A stretch of 64,000 nucleotides of DNA from assembly GCA_023091665.1 (NCBI GenBank), contig JALJCQ010000034.1, positions 124,001 to 188,000 on the forward strand, read 5' to 3'. Shown piece by piece: positions 22,008 to 33,152 of this stretch. The DNA is from Pythium myriotylum (lineage: Eukaryota; Oomycota; Peronosporomycetes; Pythiales; Pythiaceae). Positions within the stretch are counted from its first letter, which is position 1. The number at the start of each line of letters is the position of its first letter. The notes under the pieces were generated by a model that was not told the origin of the DNA, made no database searches, and saw only the letters and a program-made list of their open reading frames with translations. The position numbers were made by a program, and so were the translations under genes.

Positions 22008-25000
22008 TCACAGCCGATGCGAAATGCGACCTCCTTCCAGATCCATCGACACGGCAATCGCTTCGGCGTCAAATTGGAGCGCCTCGTCCAACCCGGACGA
22101 ATCTCGCACAATCTCGGCCGACTCGTCGTCGTCGTCGCGGACGTCTGCCGAGCTTTCGCGGAGCTCAAACTCCAGTCGTTCGAAATCACCATTGGCGGAT
22201 GGCACGGGATGCAGCGATGGCGGTTTGACGAGGTGCTTCGTGTCCGAGTAGTCCTCGTCCAGGCGAAGCACTTGGATAAGCCTCGCCTTGAACCGTTGGC
22301 AGTAGGCGTCCGGTGCGACTGCCGAGATGCCACTGGACGACTTGCCAATGAGCGTCTTCCCCACCTTCTCGAGCTGCTTCTCCCAGTTCCACTCCTGGAG
22401 AATGTCGATAATACCCACAAAGTAGACTTCCTCTGGGGACTCGCCTTCCTCCGGGATGGGTTCCAGATGCATGCCGCTTGTAGCACGTGCACTGTCGCTG
22501 CTGGAGTCGTCGCGGGAGTCACTTCCCGCCGCAAGAAATGACATACTTGTCATGAACTCACGTTTCCATGGTCGCTCAGGGAGGCTGCACTTGTGCACAC
22601 CCACGAGTAATGAGTAGTCCATGATTCCCATGGAGTTGAGGAACTCGGCGTCCATCTCGAGCTGGTGGTACAGGTCTCGCGCGACTCGGCGACCCATGAG
22701 CAGCGGCCGGTGCATATCCAGGTCTTTCAGGATCGTGTCCGGGCGGTGCACGTGGAAAGGAAATGTCGTGGATGCGTCGCCGCGACCGTACTCGTACGTT
22801 GCATTGCACTCCGAGCATGTCACAAGGTCTCCAGGCTGTGGCAACTTGGCCTGGCGGTCGATCCACGAGCCCTTGACGTCGTACTTCTCCGTGATCGTCG
22901 GCGTGTGCACCGAGCTGTGGAGCACGTTAGCCATGACCACGAAGTAGAAGTTACGGCCGTAGAGGCGGATGCGGTGGCACCCGAAGAAGCGGATTATCCG
23001 CGACTTGGGGTTATCAATTATGTAGTCGGTGTACGCGGGGATCATCTTGACAAGCTTTCGGCACTCTTTTTCCTTCATCGACTTGACGATCAGCGCGTTA
23101 TCACCAGAGAAAAACATGAATGCGCCACTCGACCCAGCGCTGACACGCTCCTTCGCTGTCGACCGGAAGCTCGCCAGGTACATCTCGTCAGAGAGCCCAA
23201 AGGCCTTGCGGATCGCGCGGAACTCGGTAGGTGCGTAGTCGATGAACATCTTCGGACGTGGGTTCTCGACAGTCGAGCCATTCCGCTCACGGCCCGAGAT
23301 GCTGCCCTTGGGGTTGCTATTGTACAATGCGTGCGCCGTACGGCGTAGATTCGCGAAGATAGGCGAGAGGTTGAGTGATCCTTCGGACGAGCGTTGACTT
23401 TGGAGCTCGATCTCTTGCTCAAAGAGCTCGAATGGGACGTGCGATACAGGGTACATCGAGAATCGCTGAGGATTCCGCTGCTGGATAGACGCCGACACGG
23501 AGGCTCTGCTTGTAATGCTATTGCCTGATGCTTGACCGTCCAAGCCGTCCTCTCCACTGCCTGCGGATGACGATTGATCTCGCACTCCAAATGACGCACG
23601 CGGCCCGACTGACGAGGTCATACTCGTGTCTGGCGCTGTGACCGAAGCGATGCTTAAATTGTTGTTCGTCTGGCAGTATGCGCGCGGGGACTGGTTCATG
23701 TTGTCGCCATGAGGGCCGATGTTCAGCATCGAAGATTCGCGGTCGGCGCCGACCATGAGCTGCTGGAAGAATACGTCTGTGTCTGGATTCTGCGATGACT
23801 TGAGAATCGCCTTCGTGATGCCGCAAACTGTGTAGTAGATGATTTCGCGCTGAAGCGTCTCGTTGTTCTGCGAGGCAAATGCAGCCGCTGCCGACGACGA
23901 GCTCAGGAACGATGCGTTGGGCACAGCCGCAAACGACAGTGATGCCCCCGCGTAGCCGGACCGACGGCTCATGCTGGCTGAGGACGTGCGGTTCGTCGTG
24001 GAGAGAGCTCTCGTTCGGCCGGTTGCCGTGATGCGGCCTTCGGGCCCGTCGCCAAGCTCTGCGAGACTGAAGTGGTTGGTCTCCTGATCGCTCTCCTCGT
24101 CGTCGTCGCTGCTGTAGCCACCTCGGCTCGCTGACGAGCGTCCTGATTGCGGATCTTTGCAAAGCATCGGCCGGCCAAGAGCACAGCAGTGCTTGTTCAC
24201 TGCCAGCCAGACTACGCACGTGAAGTAGCCTTTAGCTGCGAGGATGTAGTGGAAGAAGGCGTCTAGCACATTGATGTCGACGAAGACGAACATAGGAGGA
24301 TCGCTGGTCGCGGCGGCACTAATCTCGGCGAGGTGCCGCAGGGTACCCGAGTTGGATCGGTACGCGAAGAAGACGACGAGGATCAGTAACCACGTAGCGT
24401 TGAGCGTGTGCACGTACGTTGTCATGCGCTTCATCATTCGTCGTCTTGCCTTGAGCGCGATGACTGTGCCGCTGTTGGACCGCCACCAGCCGAGCGCAAG
24501 AATGAACTGTGCGGCGATGACCAGAAGCACGACGAGCGCAAAGAGCACACCCCAGTACTGCATATTCAGCGTCTGCCACTGGCCGAGGCGCATGTTGCGC
24601 TCCTCGTCGTTTGTGAAAATGGGCAGCAGCGGGAAATTCAACCCGACAGTGCGGCAAAGTTCGACGGCGCTCATGTCGAACCGCGACTGGGATCCGCCCG
24701 AAAAGATGATCAGCGGCACAACGACCGAGAGCAGAATCGAACCGCCCCATACTGCGAGGTGATACCGCTTGAGCTGGCTCTTGTAGTTGGCAAATGGATT
24801 CGACACCGAAACGAAGAGGTGGAGGATAGCGCAACCGAACCACCCGACCGACGCGAGCAGCAGGAACATTTCTAGCGCTGTGGTGACTGTGCAGGCCCTG
24901 AAACTCAGTGCTTTACAGTTGTAGCTCGAGTCCGAGCAATAGATCATCACGTGACACAGCGTCAGTATTGCGAGCCCAAACTCACACGATGCGACATATA

Positions 25001-25745
25001 CGAGCAGTTCGTTTGGATACCGTCGGTTTTGCGGCTGCAAGAGGAATGAGACGAGGATCGTGAGCGCCGAGATGAAGGTGAGCAGCGAGCCAATCACGAC
25101 GGGAGCGAGCCGCTGCAAGTCGTCGGGCAGGACGAATACGAGGCCGAAGCAGAACATGAAGAGACCGACGGCGCCGCACCAGAAGCAAAGCCTCCGCAGC
25201 TGTGACTTGCGTGGCCGCCAGCCGAAACCGAGCTTGTACCAGGGCTTGTGCTCCCACTTGGCCGAGAGACGCGAGGGCGTACCGCCCACCGAGTACTGCA
25301 TGGAGCTGCGCCTCCGACTACCGAGTGTGCTGCGTCGCCCATGCGCTAGCCCGCCGTTGTGATTCTTGAGTGGGGACGACGGGTTCGCGGAGCTGCCGAC
25401 CGCGCTGCTGTGCCGCCGATTGTGACCGCTGGCCTCGTCGACCTCGGTGATGTGATCGTCGTTCGGTCGGAATGACGGGACGCGTGAGAAGAGTGGAAAC
25501 ATGGGGGACGCGCCATCTCGCGACCTCGCAGGCGGCGACGAGAGCTTGGACGGCGAGGATAACCGGTGGAAGGCTTGCGGGCTGTACACGGCGTGGGCCT
25601 CGTCCTCGAGGGAGCCGGTGGAGCTGCGATCAAGAGTCGCAGCAGGGGCGTGTGGCGAGACTGGGGGTCGAGCTAGTGTGAGAGGAGACCGTGTCTGCGG
25701 TCCGCTAAGCCCGGACGGGTTCCGCCGGAATCGATGGAGCTCCAT
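22008..25745 (-). CDS. GPCR-PIPK: seven-helix receptor fused to phosphatidylinositol phosphate kinase
   Basis: One exon, 1245 aa from the first ATG (25745). Residues 1-180 are a Ser/Pro-rich cytosolic-type leader. Seven hydrophobic helices fall at about 184-515, with a basic loop RRRMMKRM before helix 6. After a 300-residue disordered linker comes a complete PIP kinase domain at about 833-1160: FIDYAPTEFRAIR, GSSGAFMFFSGD (glycine loop), IVKSMK (ATP Lys), KYDVKGSW, MDYSLLVGVH, VGIIDILQEWNWEKQLE (catalytic/metal motifs) and a Lys-Ser-Ser activation segment. Such fusions (GK/RpkA type) are known in oomycetes and Dictyostelium and should make PI(4,5)P2 at a membrane in response to an unknown ligand. 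Confidence 0.95.
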   Translation of the reverse strand: MELHRFRRNPSGLSGPQTRSPLTLARPPVSPHAPAATLDRSSTGSLEDEAHAVYSPQAFHRLSSPSKLSSPPARSRDGASPMFPLFSRVPSFRPNDDHITEVDEASGHNRRHSSAVGSSANPSSPLKNHNGGLAHGRRSTLGSRRRSSMQYSVGGTPSRLSAKWEHKPWYKLGFGWRPRKSQLRRLCFWCGAVGLFMFCFGLVFVLPDDLQRLAPVVIGSLLTFISALTILVSFLLQPQNRRYPNELLVYVASCEFGLAILTLCHVMIYCSDSSYNCKALSFRACTVTTALEMFLLLASVGWFGCAILHLFVSVSNPFANYKSQLKRYHLAVWGGSILLSVVVPLIIFSGGSQSRFDMSAVELCRTVGLNFPLLPIFTNDEERNMRLGQWQTLNMQYWGVLFALVVLLVIAAQFILALGWWRSNSGTVIALKARRRMMKRMTTYVHTLNATWLLILVVFFAYRSNSGTLRHLAEISAAATSDPPMFVFVDINVLDAFFHYILAAKGYFTCVVWLAVNKHCCALGRPMLCKDPQSGRSSASRGGYSSDDDEESDQETNHFSLAELGDGPEGRITATGRTRALSTTNRTSSASMSRRSGYAGASLSFAAVPNASFLSSSSAAAAFASQNNETLQREIIYYTVCGITKAILKSSQNPDTDVFFQQLMVGADRESSMLNIGPHGDNMNQSPRAYCQTNNNLSIASVTAPDTSMTSSVGPRASFGVRDQSSSAGSGEDGLDGQASGNSITSRASVSASIQQRNPQRFSMYPVSHVPFELFEQEIELQSQRSSEGSLNLSPIFANLRRTAHALYNSNPKGSISGRERNGSTVENPRPKMFIDYAPTEFRAIRKAFGLSDEMYLASFRSTAKERVSAGSSGAFMFFSGDNALIVKSMKEKECRKLVKMIPAYTDYIIDNPKSRIIRFFGCHRIRLYGRNFYFVVMANVLHSSVHTPTITEKYDVKGSWIDRQAKLPQPGDLVTCSECNATYEYGRGDASTTFPFHVHRPDTILKDLDMHRPLLMGRRVARDLYHQLEMDAEFLNSMGIMDYSLLVGVHKCSLPERPWKREFMTSMSFLAAGSDSRDDSSSDSARATSGMHLEPIPEEGESPEEVYFVGIIDILQEWNWEKQLEKVGKTLIGKSSSGISAVAPDAYCQRFKARLIQVLRLDEDYSDTKHLVKPPSLHPVPSANGDFERLEFELRESSADVRDDDDESAEIVRDSSGLDEALQFDAEAIAVSMDLEGGRISHRL

Positions 25746-27165
25746 ACTGTGTGCCGACGCAGCGCATACACGTGTACGTCGTGGAGCAATTGAGACCGAG
25801 GCTAGAGGCACCACGTGAGCACCGCAACCGCCGCGAGTCGTCCCCCCGATATAAACCAGGAAGCTTCTCGGCGCGCAACGTGCGACGCGCCGACGACTTG
25901 ACGAATGGAGGGCTTCGCACCACGTGGGCAGGCGATAAGGCGACAGACGCCGCGCTGGCCTTTGTGAACCCAGTGCCTAACGGCTGAAGAAACCAAAACC
26001 GCCCGAGGAATCTCGGCGGCGCGAGGCGAGAGCGAGCGACCCTCCGGCGAGGTCGAAATATCGGAGACCGTGAGGCAACGTCTGCATGGCCACGAAGCGA
26101 CCGCGGATACCTACCTTCGCGCCGTTCTGCACTTTTTCCACCGAGGGAGCATGCGGTGTCGCTTCTCGCGAGTGTCCCGAGCGGATCCACTCTTGCTTCC
26201 ACAAAGTGGACCGAGGTAGAAGGAGTGGATTGGCCGAAACCAAGAGGAGAGACGAACCAATCCACACAACGGCAGATGAAACAGATCAGGACGAGAGAGT
26301 AGGACAGTAGCACTGCGAGATGGCTCCATGGTCAACAAGAGGAACCCAGAAGGAATCCTTGGGGCCAGCCAGGACAGTCGCCCGAGAACATGACCGTCAA
26401 CGATTTTTTGGCGTCGTCAACAGCTCGGGTTTCGTTCACTTGGCACCGACCGGATCATCTTGACTGAGTCTTCAGAACAGGATGACAACTGCTTGAAGCT
26501 CAAGCGTTGCGGAGCCGAACACTTCTCGAACCCGCACTGAAACGACGCAAAGGAGCTGCGAATCGGGATCGAAGGGACCGACGGTGCTCAGCCGCGGACG
26601 GCGGTTTGCCGCTGGCGTGCCGCTCCTCACACAGACCGAATAAGGTGGTGAAGAGGCGGTTCTTCTTAGCCTTCTTCTGGCGGAGAAGCGCTGCGATCGC
26701 ACAGGAACCGGCGGGTGGCAAGAAGGTTCCAGAACCCACGCACCCCCTCGCAATGAGATCGCGACTCAGGTTCAGATACCACGATGAGATGGCTACATAC
26801 TCAGATTTTCAAGAGCCAACAGTTGGCTGAAATGCTTTGCACGCTGTCTGAGTCGATGCGCGTGTCACAGATTCTCAATGCGAACACCGGTTCTCGCTGA
26901 CCTTGGGACCCCATGGCCACTCCCTATGCATATCTCACTTGTCACGACAGCGCGTCTCAATCTGGTCCGATCCTACTTCGTTTTAGTCGTCCGGAGATGA
27001 CCAGTTGTTGCGACTGACATGCTCTGGCGAACGTGTCGAGAGACTACTCTTCTGCCGTGTCCTCCACACTCGTCTCTGGACGCTCGCCAAACCTTTCATC
27101 GCAGAACTTTATGAACTCTTCGTCTTCGTCGAAATCCAAAGGGGGCCTACTCCATAGCAGTCCAG
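25746..27165. other. Intergenic, 1.4 kb, upstream of GPCR-PIPK and downstream of LRRC23-like gene
   Basis: No convincing gene. Both strands have short frames around 26470-26830 with no recognisable domain. The segment just upstream of 25745 presumably contains the GPCR-PIPK 5' UTR and promoter, but no defined motif was found. Confidence 0.5.
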
Positions 27166-28384
27166 TCAGCGGGAATCGGTCGTAGAATGGAACGAGGTCT
27201 TGATGGACACGTACAGATAGTTGACGAAGTCCTCGGTTGGCAGGTACTTCGAGAGCACTTCCTTTCGCGACGCAATCTCGCTCCCGTGCATGGCGAGTGC
27301 TTTGACTTTTTCCTTGGCCGATACTTCATCGGTGTCCAGTAGCACGAGTTGCTGGAGCCGACGAAGCACTCTGGCGCGGTATATAACTCCTGAGGTCTCT
27401 TGCTTCGTGAACGGACACCCAGTGAGCACGAGTGCCTGCAAGAATGGCAGTGGGAGCAAGAAATTGATATCGTTCACCGAAGCCAAATCGTTCTGTGCGA
27501 GATTTAGCTTCTGAAGACGGTAGCAGTGCTATGGAACGGTAAAATAGATCAAAGTGGAACTCGAACGAACCACAGATGCACTCTTACCTCCAAACAACAA
27601 ACAGAGTTGAGCCTGTTGTGAGCGAGATCGAGTTCTACCAGTCGAGGGAGACCCACCACTTCATCGATATCCGTGATCTGGTTGTGGCTCAAGCGAAGAA
27701 TTTCCAAAGCCTCTAGGTGAGTGATCTCGACTCCGTTGTGGTCACCTTCAAGCAGTCCAAAGGATAGCAGTCCCTTTGTGCTTGAAAGTCTATTGTGTGA
27801 GAGGTCGAGACTGCGCAAGAATCGAAGCGCTGCAACCCCTCGGATCTCGCGGATGTCGTTGTGGCTAAGGTTGAGCTCGAGTAGAAACGGGTGTGTCGCT
27901 CCAAGGTCTTGGATACTCGTGATGGTATTGAACGACAAGTTCGCACGCCGCAGCAACGACCCGATCCACTCGCCGCCACCCACCCAGGCGTTCTCTGGAG
28001 TGCACATTGGAACTTCGTAATCGAGTGCGCGAGTGAGCTGGTTGTGCGATGCATCGACGGAGAGCAGGACTTTGAGTTGGCTGAGTGGTGCGAGCGTATG
28101 GAGCCTGTTCTTCGAGCAAACCACGTGCTGGGAGGCCAAGTGAGCATGCCCTTCTCGAGAGAATCTGTTCAGCGATAGCGCACCTGCACGTGGGGAAAGT
28201 CTCCGATCACGTTGATGTCAGTCAAGTTGAGATCATGCAGTGTCGCCGTAGTGTACACAAAGCTCAGTGAATATGGATTCTTTCCAAGAACGCCTAGGTT
28301 CTGCTGGACAATCTCCGCAGTCAAAGGCCGAACGTCTTCTTCCTCCAGCTCGTTTGCCGTGTCAGGTCTGTTGCGGTCTTCCAT
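27166..28384 (-). CDS. LRRC23-like radial spoke leucine-rich repeat protein
   Basis: Three exons, 28384-28184, 28127-27588 and 27528-27166, each joined in phase 0, give 367 aa. The N-terminus (RPLTAEIVQQNL, then LHDLNLTDINVIGDFPHVQ) matches the start of LRRC23, where it leads directly into the first repeat. Exon 2 continues HVVCSKNRLHTLAPLSQLK and then LRRs of the type FLLELNLSHNDI, FLRSLDLSHNRLSS, LEILRLSHNQITD, LVELDLAHNRLNS. A C-terminal LRR cap region follows. LRRC23 is a component of axonemal radial spoke 3, so this is a second flagellar gene in the window. The C-terminus is shorter than in animals. Confidence 0.85.
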
Positions 28385-28514
28385 ATCTGCAACTCATGAA
28401 GCGTCGCGTCGCGCATTCTTCAAAAAGGTATATTTTTCTAACTCACGCAGTTAATCTTGGCTTGCGTTTTCTACACATCCCGACCTGCCAACCGGATCAG
28501 GTGCACTCGCACGC

Positions 28515-29688
28515 TTACAACACACTAACTTCCGTCGTCTGGTACGCCGCGAGCGAGTTGTCACGGTCACGCACGGGCGTGGCCATCGGAGTCTTTTGTT
28601 CGAGCTGCTCGAGTGCCATCTTCTTCTTGCGGATCGCAACGATCGCCGCAGCCGCGACCATAGCGACGCCGCCGACCACGACTGCCACGACGAGCCCCGT
28701 GCCGCCTCCCGAGCCTCCGGATGACTGCGTGTTGGCCTCGACGGTACCTTGGTCCTTTCCTGATGCAGGAGCAGTGTTGATAACTGGTGCCTCCGTCGTG
28801 GTCGCTGGCGCTGCAGTCGTGGAGTCCGCCTTCGACGACGCCAAAAGATCAGACGCAAAGCCGACGACGGCCTCTTCATTCACGGCGGCAGGTCCATTTT
28901 CATCCTTGGCGCTGCTCGAGCTGTTGGTCGCAGGGGGTTCACTCGTGGGCGGCGCGGTCGTTGTCGGTTCAGGCGTCGTGGGGGCAGGCGTCGTCGGCTC
29001 AGGGGTAGGAGAAGGAGTCGGCGTCGGCGTCGGCGTTGGCGACGGCGTCGGCGATGGGGTCGGCGCTGGCGTCGCTCCGCCGGACCCTCCGGGGCAGAAC
29101 GTGACGAGGAAGTTGGTCCCCGCGGGGCAGTTGTGGGTCTTGGTGTCGTCGGCGGGGTACAAGTACGCGTCGCTGCAGCCGTCGTTCATGCACGTGAGCA
29201 CCGTGCACGTGCCCGAGCCGACGTTGGTGAGCGGCGTGATCTGCATCGCGACGTTGAACCCGACTTTCCCCGTCGCGGCCTTGCAGGCCTGGTAGCTGCC
29301 GCAGTTGCCTGGTCCTGGCGGGATCGTGCTGATGTCGTACCACGGTCGTCCGGAGCCGGCGTCCAGCGAGATCTCGGCCACTACAACAGAAAAACAGCAT
29401 ACCACCAAGTATGTGAGACCCTCGATCCGACCCCGTCGACTCGAGACAAAGAGACTACGCACGCGTTGCCTGGTCGCTCGTGCCGTGGCGGAACATGCCG
29501 ACGTAGCCGCTGCTGAGCGTGCGCGACGTGTCGCCGCCGGGGGCGAGCGGCGAGACGGCGCTGTTGTCGAAGAGGTCGATCTCGAACGTGCAGAGGTTCT
29601 TGATCTGCACCGAGAGGCCCGCGCGCGCGCCCGGGGCCGCCAGTGCGAGCAGCGCCAGCGCGGTGGTGGTGGCCGTGGCTCGAGGCAT
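28515..29688 (-). CDS. Thaumatin-like membrane protein, copy 4 (divergent)
   Basis: Exon 1 29688-29463 and exon 2 29380-28515, joined across an 82-bp phase-1 intron at the position conserved in copies 1 and 3, give 363 aa. Signal peptide to about residue 23. Ectodomain: VQIKNLCTFEIDLFD, YVGMFRHGTSDQATLAE, RPWYDISTIPPG, GFNVAMQI, then CMNDGCSDAYLYP and LVTFCPGG. The stalk is a mixed Thr/Pro/Ser repeat. Membrane helix about 300-325, tail RKKKMALEQLEQK. The most diverged of the four copies, with a shorter spacing between the paired Cys residues near GNCGSYQAC. Confidence 0.88.
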
Positions 29689-31645
29689 CTCGTTCTCTGT
29701 GGTCGACGGGCTCCGACGCTTTGGGTGGCGACCGGTGGAAGGTTTTCTGTTTGGCAGACGTGGGCGGGCGGCCGCTGGACTAGACCCGTGCGCACGCAAT
29801 CGGATCCCGTCCAGCAGGCAGAAAAAGCAGCATCAGCCTACAGCTGGTGACCGCCGCTTGAACAAGGGCGAGCCGAGCGGCAGAGAGGTCAGCGAAGGAT
29901 GACGCTGATCCCCAGGCGCCCACATGGACCCGCAGCCTGGATGTCGCAAGGGATAGTGACCTGATCTATCCAGTTCCTCGCGCCAAGAACATGGCTACAC
30001 CTGAGACCAGCCTATGAGGGGGAGTTTGCAGGGCTGCAAGTTCTTTGCAAACACCACGTCGTCATGGGCGACGCGTGGTCGTTCCGCGTTGGAAAGGGGG
30101 GGATGGCGGTATCGGATATGGCGATTCCAAGTAGCTGCTGGTTTTTCTTGAATATGGCCGTCTTCAGGTCGAAGTGAGGATCCGAGCCCAGCACCACTCT
30201 ACTGTCCGACAACGGATCACGGTGAGCAGTTACCAGTAACGAGCTCTATGGCAGATGCCTCCATTACGTTCGCTGTGATCACGCTGGACGCTTCTCGGAG
30301 TTGTGATACCGTCCAAAAGAGAGATCACCGCGAAGGCATGGTCGTCTCCTCGCGAGGCGATGCGCTGCGACTCTGCCAGGCACCACACTGAGGTTGTTGA
30401 ACTTCGTGGGAGATGATTGCACCTTATCAAGTCGCCATTTCCAGAGACTGCGTGGGCTGCGGCTACCATCGTGGGCGTGACGCCGCTTGCATATTGTACA
30501 AGTAGTCGACGACCTATGAGTTGGAATGAAGTCGTGGGGACGTCAACCCTCGTCGTTCGCTCGTGGTCCGTACACTAGTCTCCGTTGGTGAGACTGACGA
30601 GGCGGAGGATTATGCCATCTCCTTGTTTGGAATGATGGGGCACATCATGGGCGCTTCGGGAGAATGGTTGATGATTATGCATTCGCTGCGATGTTGCGAG
30701 TTGATCTGGACGCTGAGATCTTGGGCGTAAGCTTTATCACTAAAGTTCGGGAACGGCAGGGAGAGCTCGTGGTACTAGATGATTCGACCCTGGCTTTCCA
30801 ATCAACTTGACCCACGATTTTGAAGGAACACCCAGAGCCTAGAGTTTCATTATTAGATATCCAAACCAGAAATTCGCGAGTTGTGTTGCTCGAGTGCACT
30901 TCAACCGCTTAGATGAACTCAAAGACTGGTAAAAGCGCGTGCTAGATGGTTGCACGATGCAGAACTCGATCTTTTTAGAGAAGGTGAGTCTGCATGAATC
31001 GTACCCAAATCCAGCAGCCCTACAATCTTTACCACAGCATATCAATTTAGTTCTGGCAATTCAAATGGTCTCTCACGATGCACTTGTGTTCCTCTCTCGA
31101 TATGGGGTGCTCAACTTCCCACGATATGTCCAATATGTATCTTTTCTCAAGATCGAATTCGTCGAACCTTCGACTCTAACTTCAATACGGCAATATGGAT
31201 TACAGAGGTGCTCTAGAAGGTAATACAGCTTCTTTAATCTTCTTCGTCGCCCGCCCCTGAAGCTCGAGTAATTATCGATTGTAGTCGTGCGAGGAAAGCA
31301 ACCTGACGCGGCATCAACGTTCGCAGGAACGTAATTGCGTCAGGCTACCGATGAGATAATCTGTTAAGCATTCTCCGTTGCTCTCTGTCCAACGCGTCAC
31401 CTGAAGATATGTGCGCTGCACAATATCACAAATGGTTCTTCTATGCTCTACTTCACAGCCTTTCTTTGCGCCGTAGTGCTGTCAACTTCGACTCAGTTCG
31501 TTTTATGCACAGCCGGCAACCTGTACGCATTTTCTTCTCGAGCGCAGGCACAAGTGGTTGTGTACCATTTGACATGAACGATGATGATGATAAAGTCTAT
31601 TGAGTTCAACTAGTGAATCCTAATAGCTCCGCTGGGTTTCAACTT
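29689..31645. other. Gene-poor stretch, about 2 kb
   Basis: No gene or known mobile element could be recognised. Short frames occur on both strands, none with a domain. An imperfect inverted pair, CCTGACGC and GCGTCAGG, flanks about 40 bp near 31300-31350. This is the start of the transposon-rich part of the window. Confidence 0.45.
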
Positions 31646-32455
31646 TTAAAGCTCAACGCTACTCGCGGTGGAAGCCGCGAGCCTTGGAAGTAGGTCGTGG
31701 TACAGCATCACCGAGAGGTCAGGATGACCTTCTCGGGTGGTTGGGTGAAGGACTTGCAAGCTAGATCGCGAGTCCATTGCAAGATTGGCGAGTAGATCAG
31801 CTATCTTGTTGTTCGCGTGGACATGATGAGTCCTTCAACGGATCCAAAGTTGGTCCGCTAGTCTCCGCGCGCGTGTGTATAGGTTACACAGGATTTTGTT
31901 TCGAGGAGGTCGATAATCCTACAGTTGGCGCATGACAAGTGAACTGTCACCAACGACTTCGAGCCTCGTGAGCTTCAGTGGTGTCGCAGCTCCCAGCCCA
32001 ACAAGGAGGCCCTGGTACTCGGCTTGATTGTTGGTAGTGCTTCGTGATGCATAGTTCATGGCCGCACTCAACAAAATCTCGGCATCCCCATCGAGTGGGT
32101 TAATGCGAACGATGACTGCTCCTGCATCTCCAGGGCCTGGATTGCCCCGCGATCCGCCGTCAAAGACGAGTATATGGATGCATGTGCTAGTCAGAACCGG
32201 CGACCTGGGAGATGTAAGGCGCTGGAAGAGACCTTGTAATATCCATGCGAGATCCGTATAGTAGGTGGCGATTCCATCGCCTGGCGAGGGTTTGAAGAAC
32301 GCGCAGACAGTTTGCTTCATGGAGCACGGGAGCTTGCTTGGACGACCACATCTGGGACAGATGTGGTCGCCCGAGCAAGCCTTATTTGAGCACCAAGAGA
32401 GGAGAAACACCATTGTTTCGAGCATGTGCTGCTGCCATTTGACATGAATGCTCAC
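31646..32455 (-). pseudogene. RNase H type I (retroelement-type) gene remnant, two in-frame stops
   Basis: The minus-strand frame encodes an N-terminal region with a possible zinc pair (CPRCGRPSKLPC), then a type I RNase H fold: FDGGSRGNPGPGDAGAV (first catalytic Asp), TTNNQAEYQGLLVGL (catalytic Glu) and EVVGDSSLVMRQL (third Asp). A TAG at 31921-31919 then interrupts. The same frame continues DYRPPRNKILCNLYTR, meets a TGA, and resumes HHVHANNKIADLLANLAMD, which carries the RNase H His and last Asp region, ending at 31646. The domain is thus complete apart from two nonsense changes, so it is a young pseudogene. It may derive from a non-LTR or LTR retroelement; no reverse transcriptase remains next to it. 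Confidence 0.8.
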
Positions 32456-33152
32456 AAACCGAGTGAGTTCTTCATCTTCTGGTCGTCGAATTCCGCAAAT
32501 CGCGTGGAGTGGATCCAGCTCGATCCGACCACAATTGATCAGGACGGCGCCCGCGGGCTTTGTTCAATCTACGTAGGAGTAGACTACGCGAGAATTCTCT
32601 ATCACAGCGTTTTTGTACTGTACTGTAGTGGTCGCGCAATCCTTGAATCGGCTCTTCCCATCGAATCAGAATGAAGAGGTTGAACACAAACCCAGTCGCT
32701 CCGCACAGAGAATGGCAAACCACTGGCTCTGCCCTCGTTCGAATCGACCCGCCCTCCTCGCGTACCTGAGTCGAAAATCAAAGCGTTTGCCTCGTTAACT
32801 TGACGCATCCAGTCCAGATGCTGTCACCAACTGCGCCTACTTAGTCGTGGCTTCTCGGTGGATCACCGATGAATCATCACGCTGTTTGTGGATGGGCGTC
32901 GCTTTGATCAGGTCAACTCGACTCGGCACATCCCAACTCATCGGTATCCACTTCACCCATTGCATCCATTAGCGCAGGCACCCCATCCCCGTAAACCCAG
33001 AGCCTTCGCTTGACAAACGTGGTTGAGTGGACAAGACCAAGAGCCACTCCGTCGTCGACTTGCTCACCCCGAAAGAAAAGAGAAGCGTTGGGTGTCTCCC
33101 ATTCGAGATTCCACCTCGGCCAGCGAACATCAGTGTTTCGTCTCGGTGTACG
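32456..33152. other. Gap between RNase H remnant and thioesterase gene
   Basis: About 700 bp with no recognised gene. The right end must include the 5' region of the palmitoyl-thioesterase gene. Confidence 0.5.

Noticed and set aside
30939..31223. 94-aa frame in the gene-poor stretch
   Set aside because: No start context, domain or splice partners; looks random.
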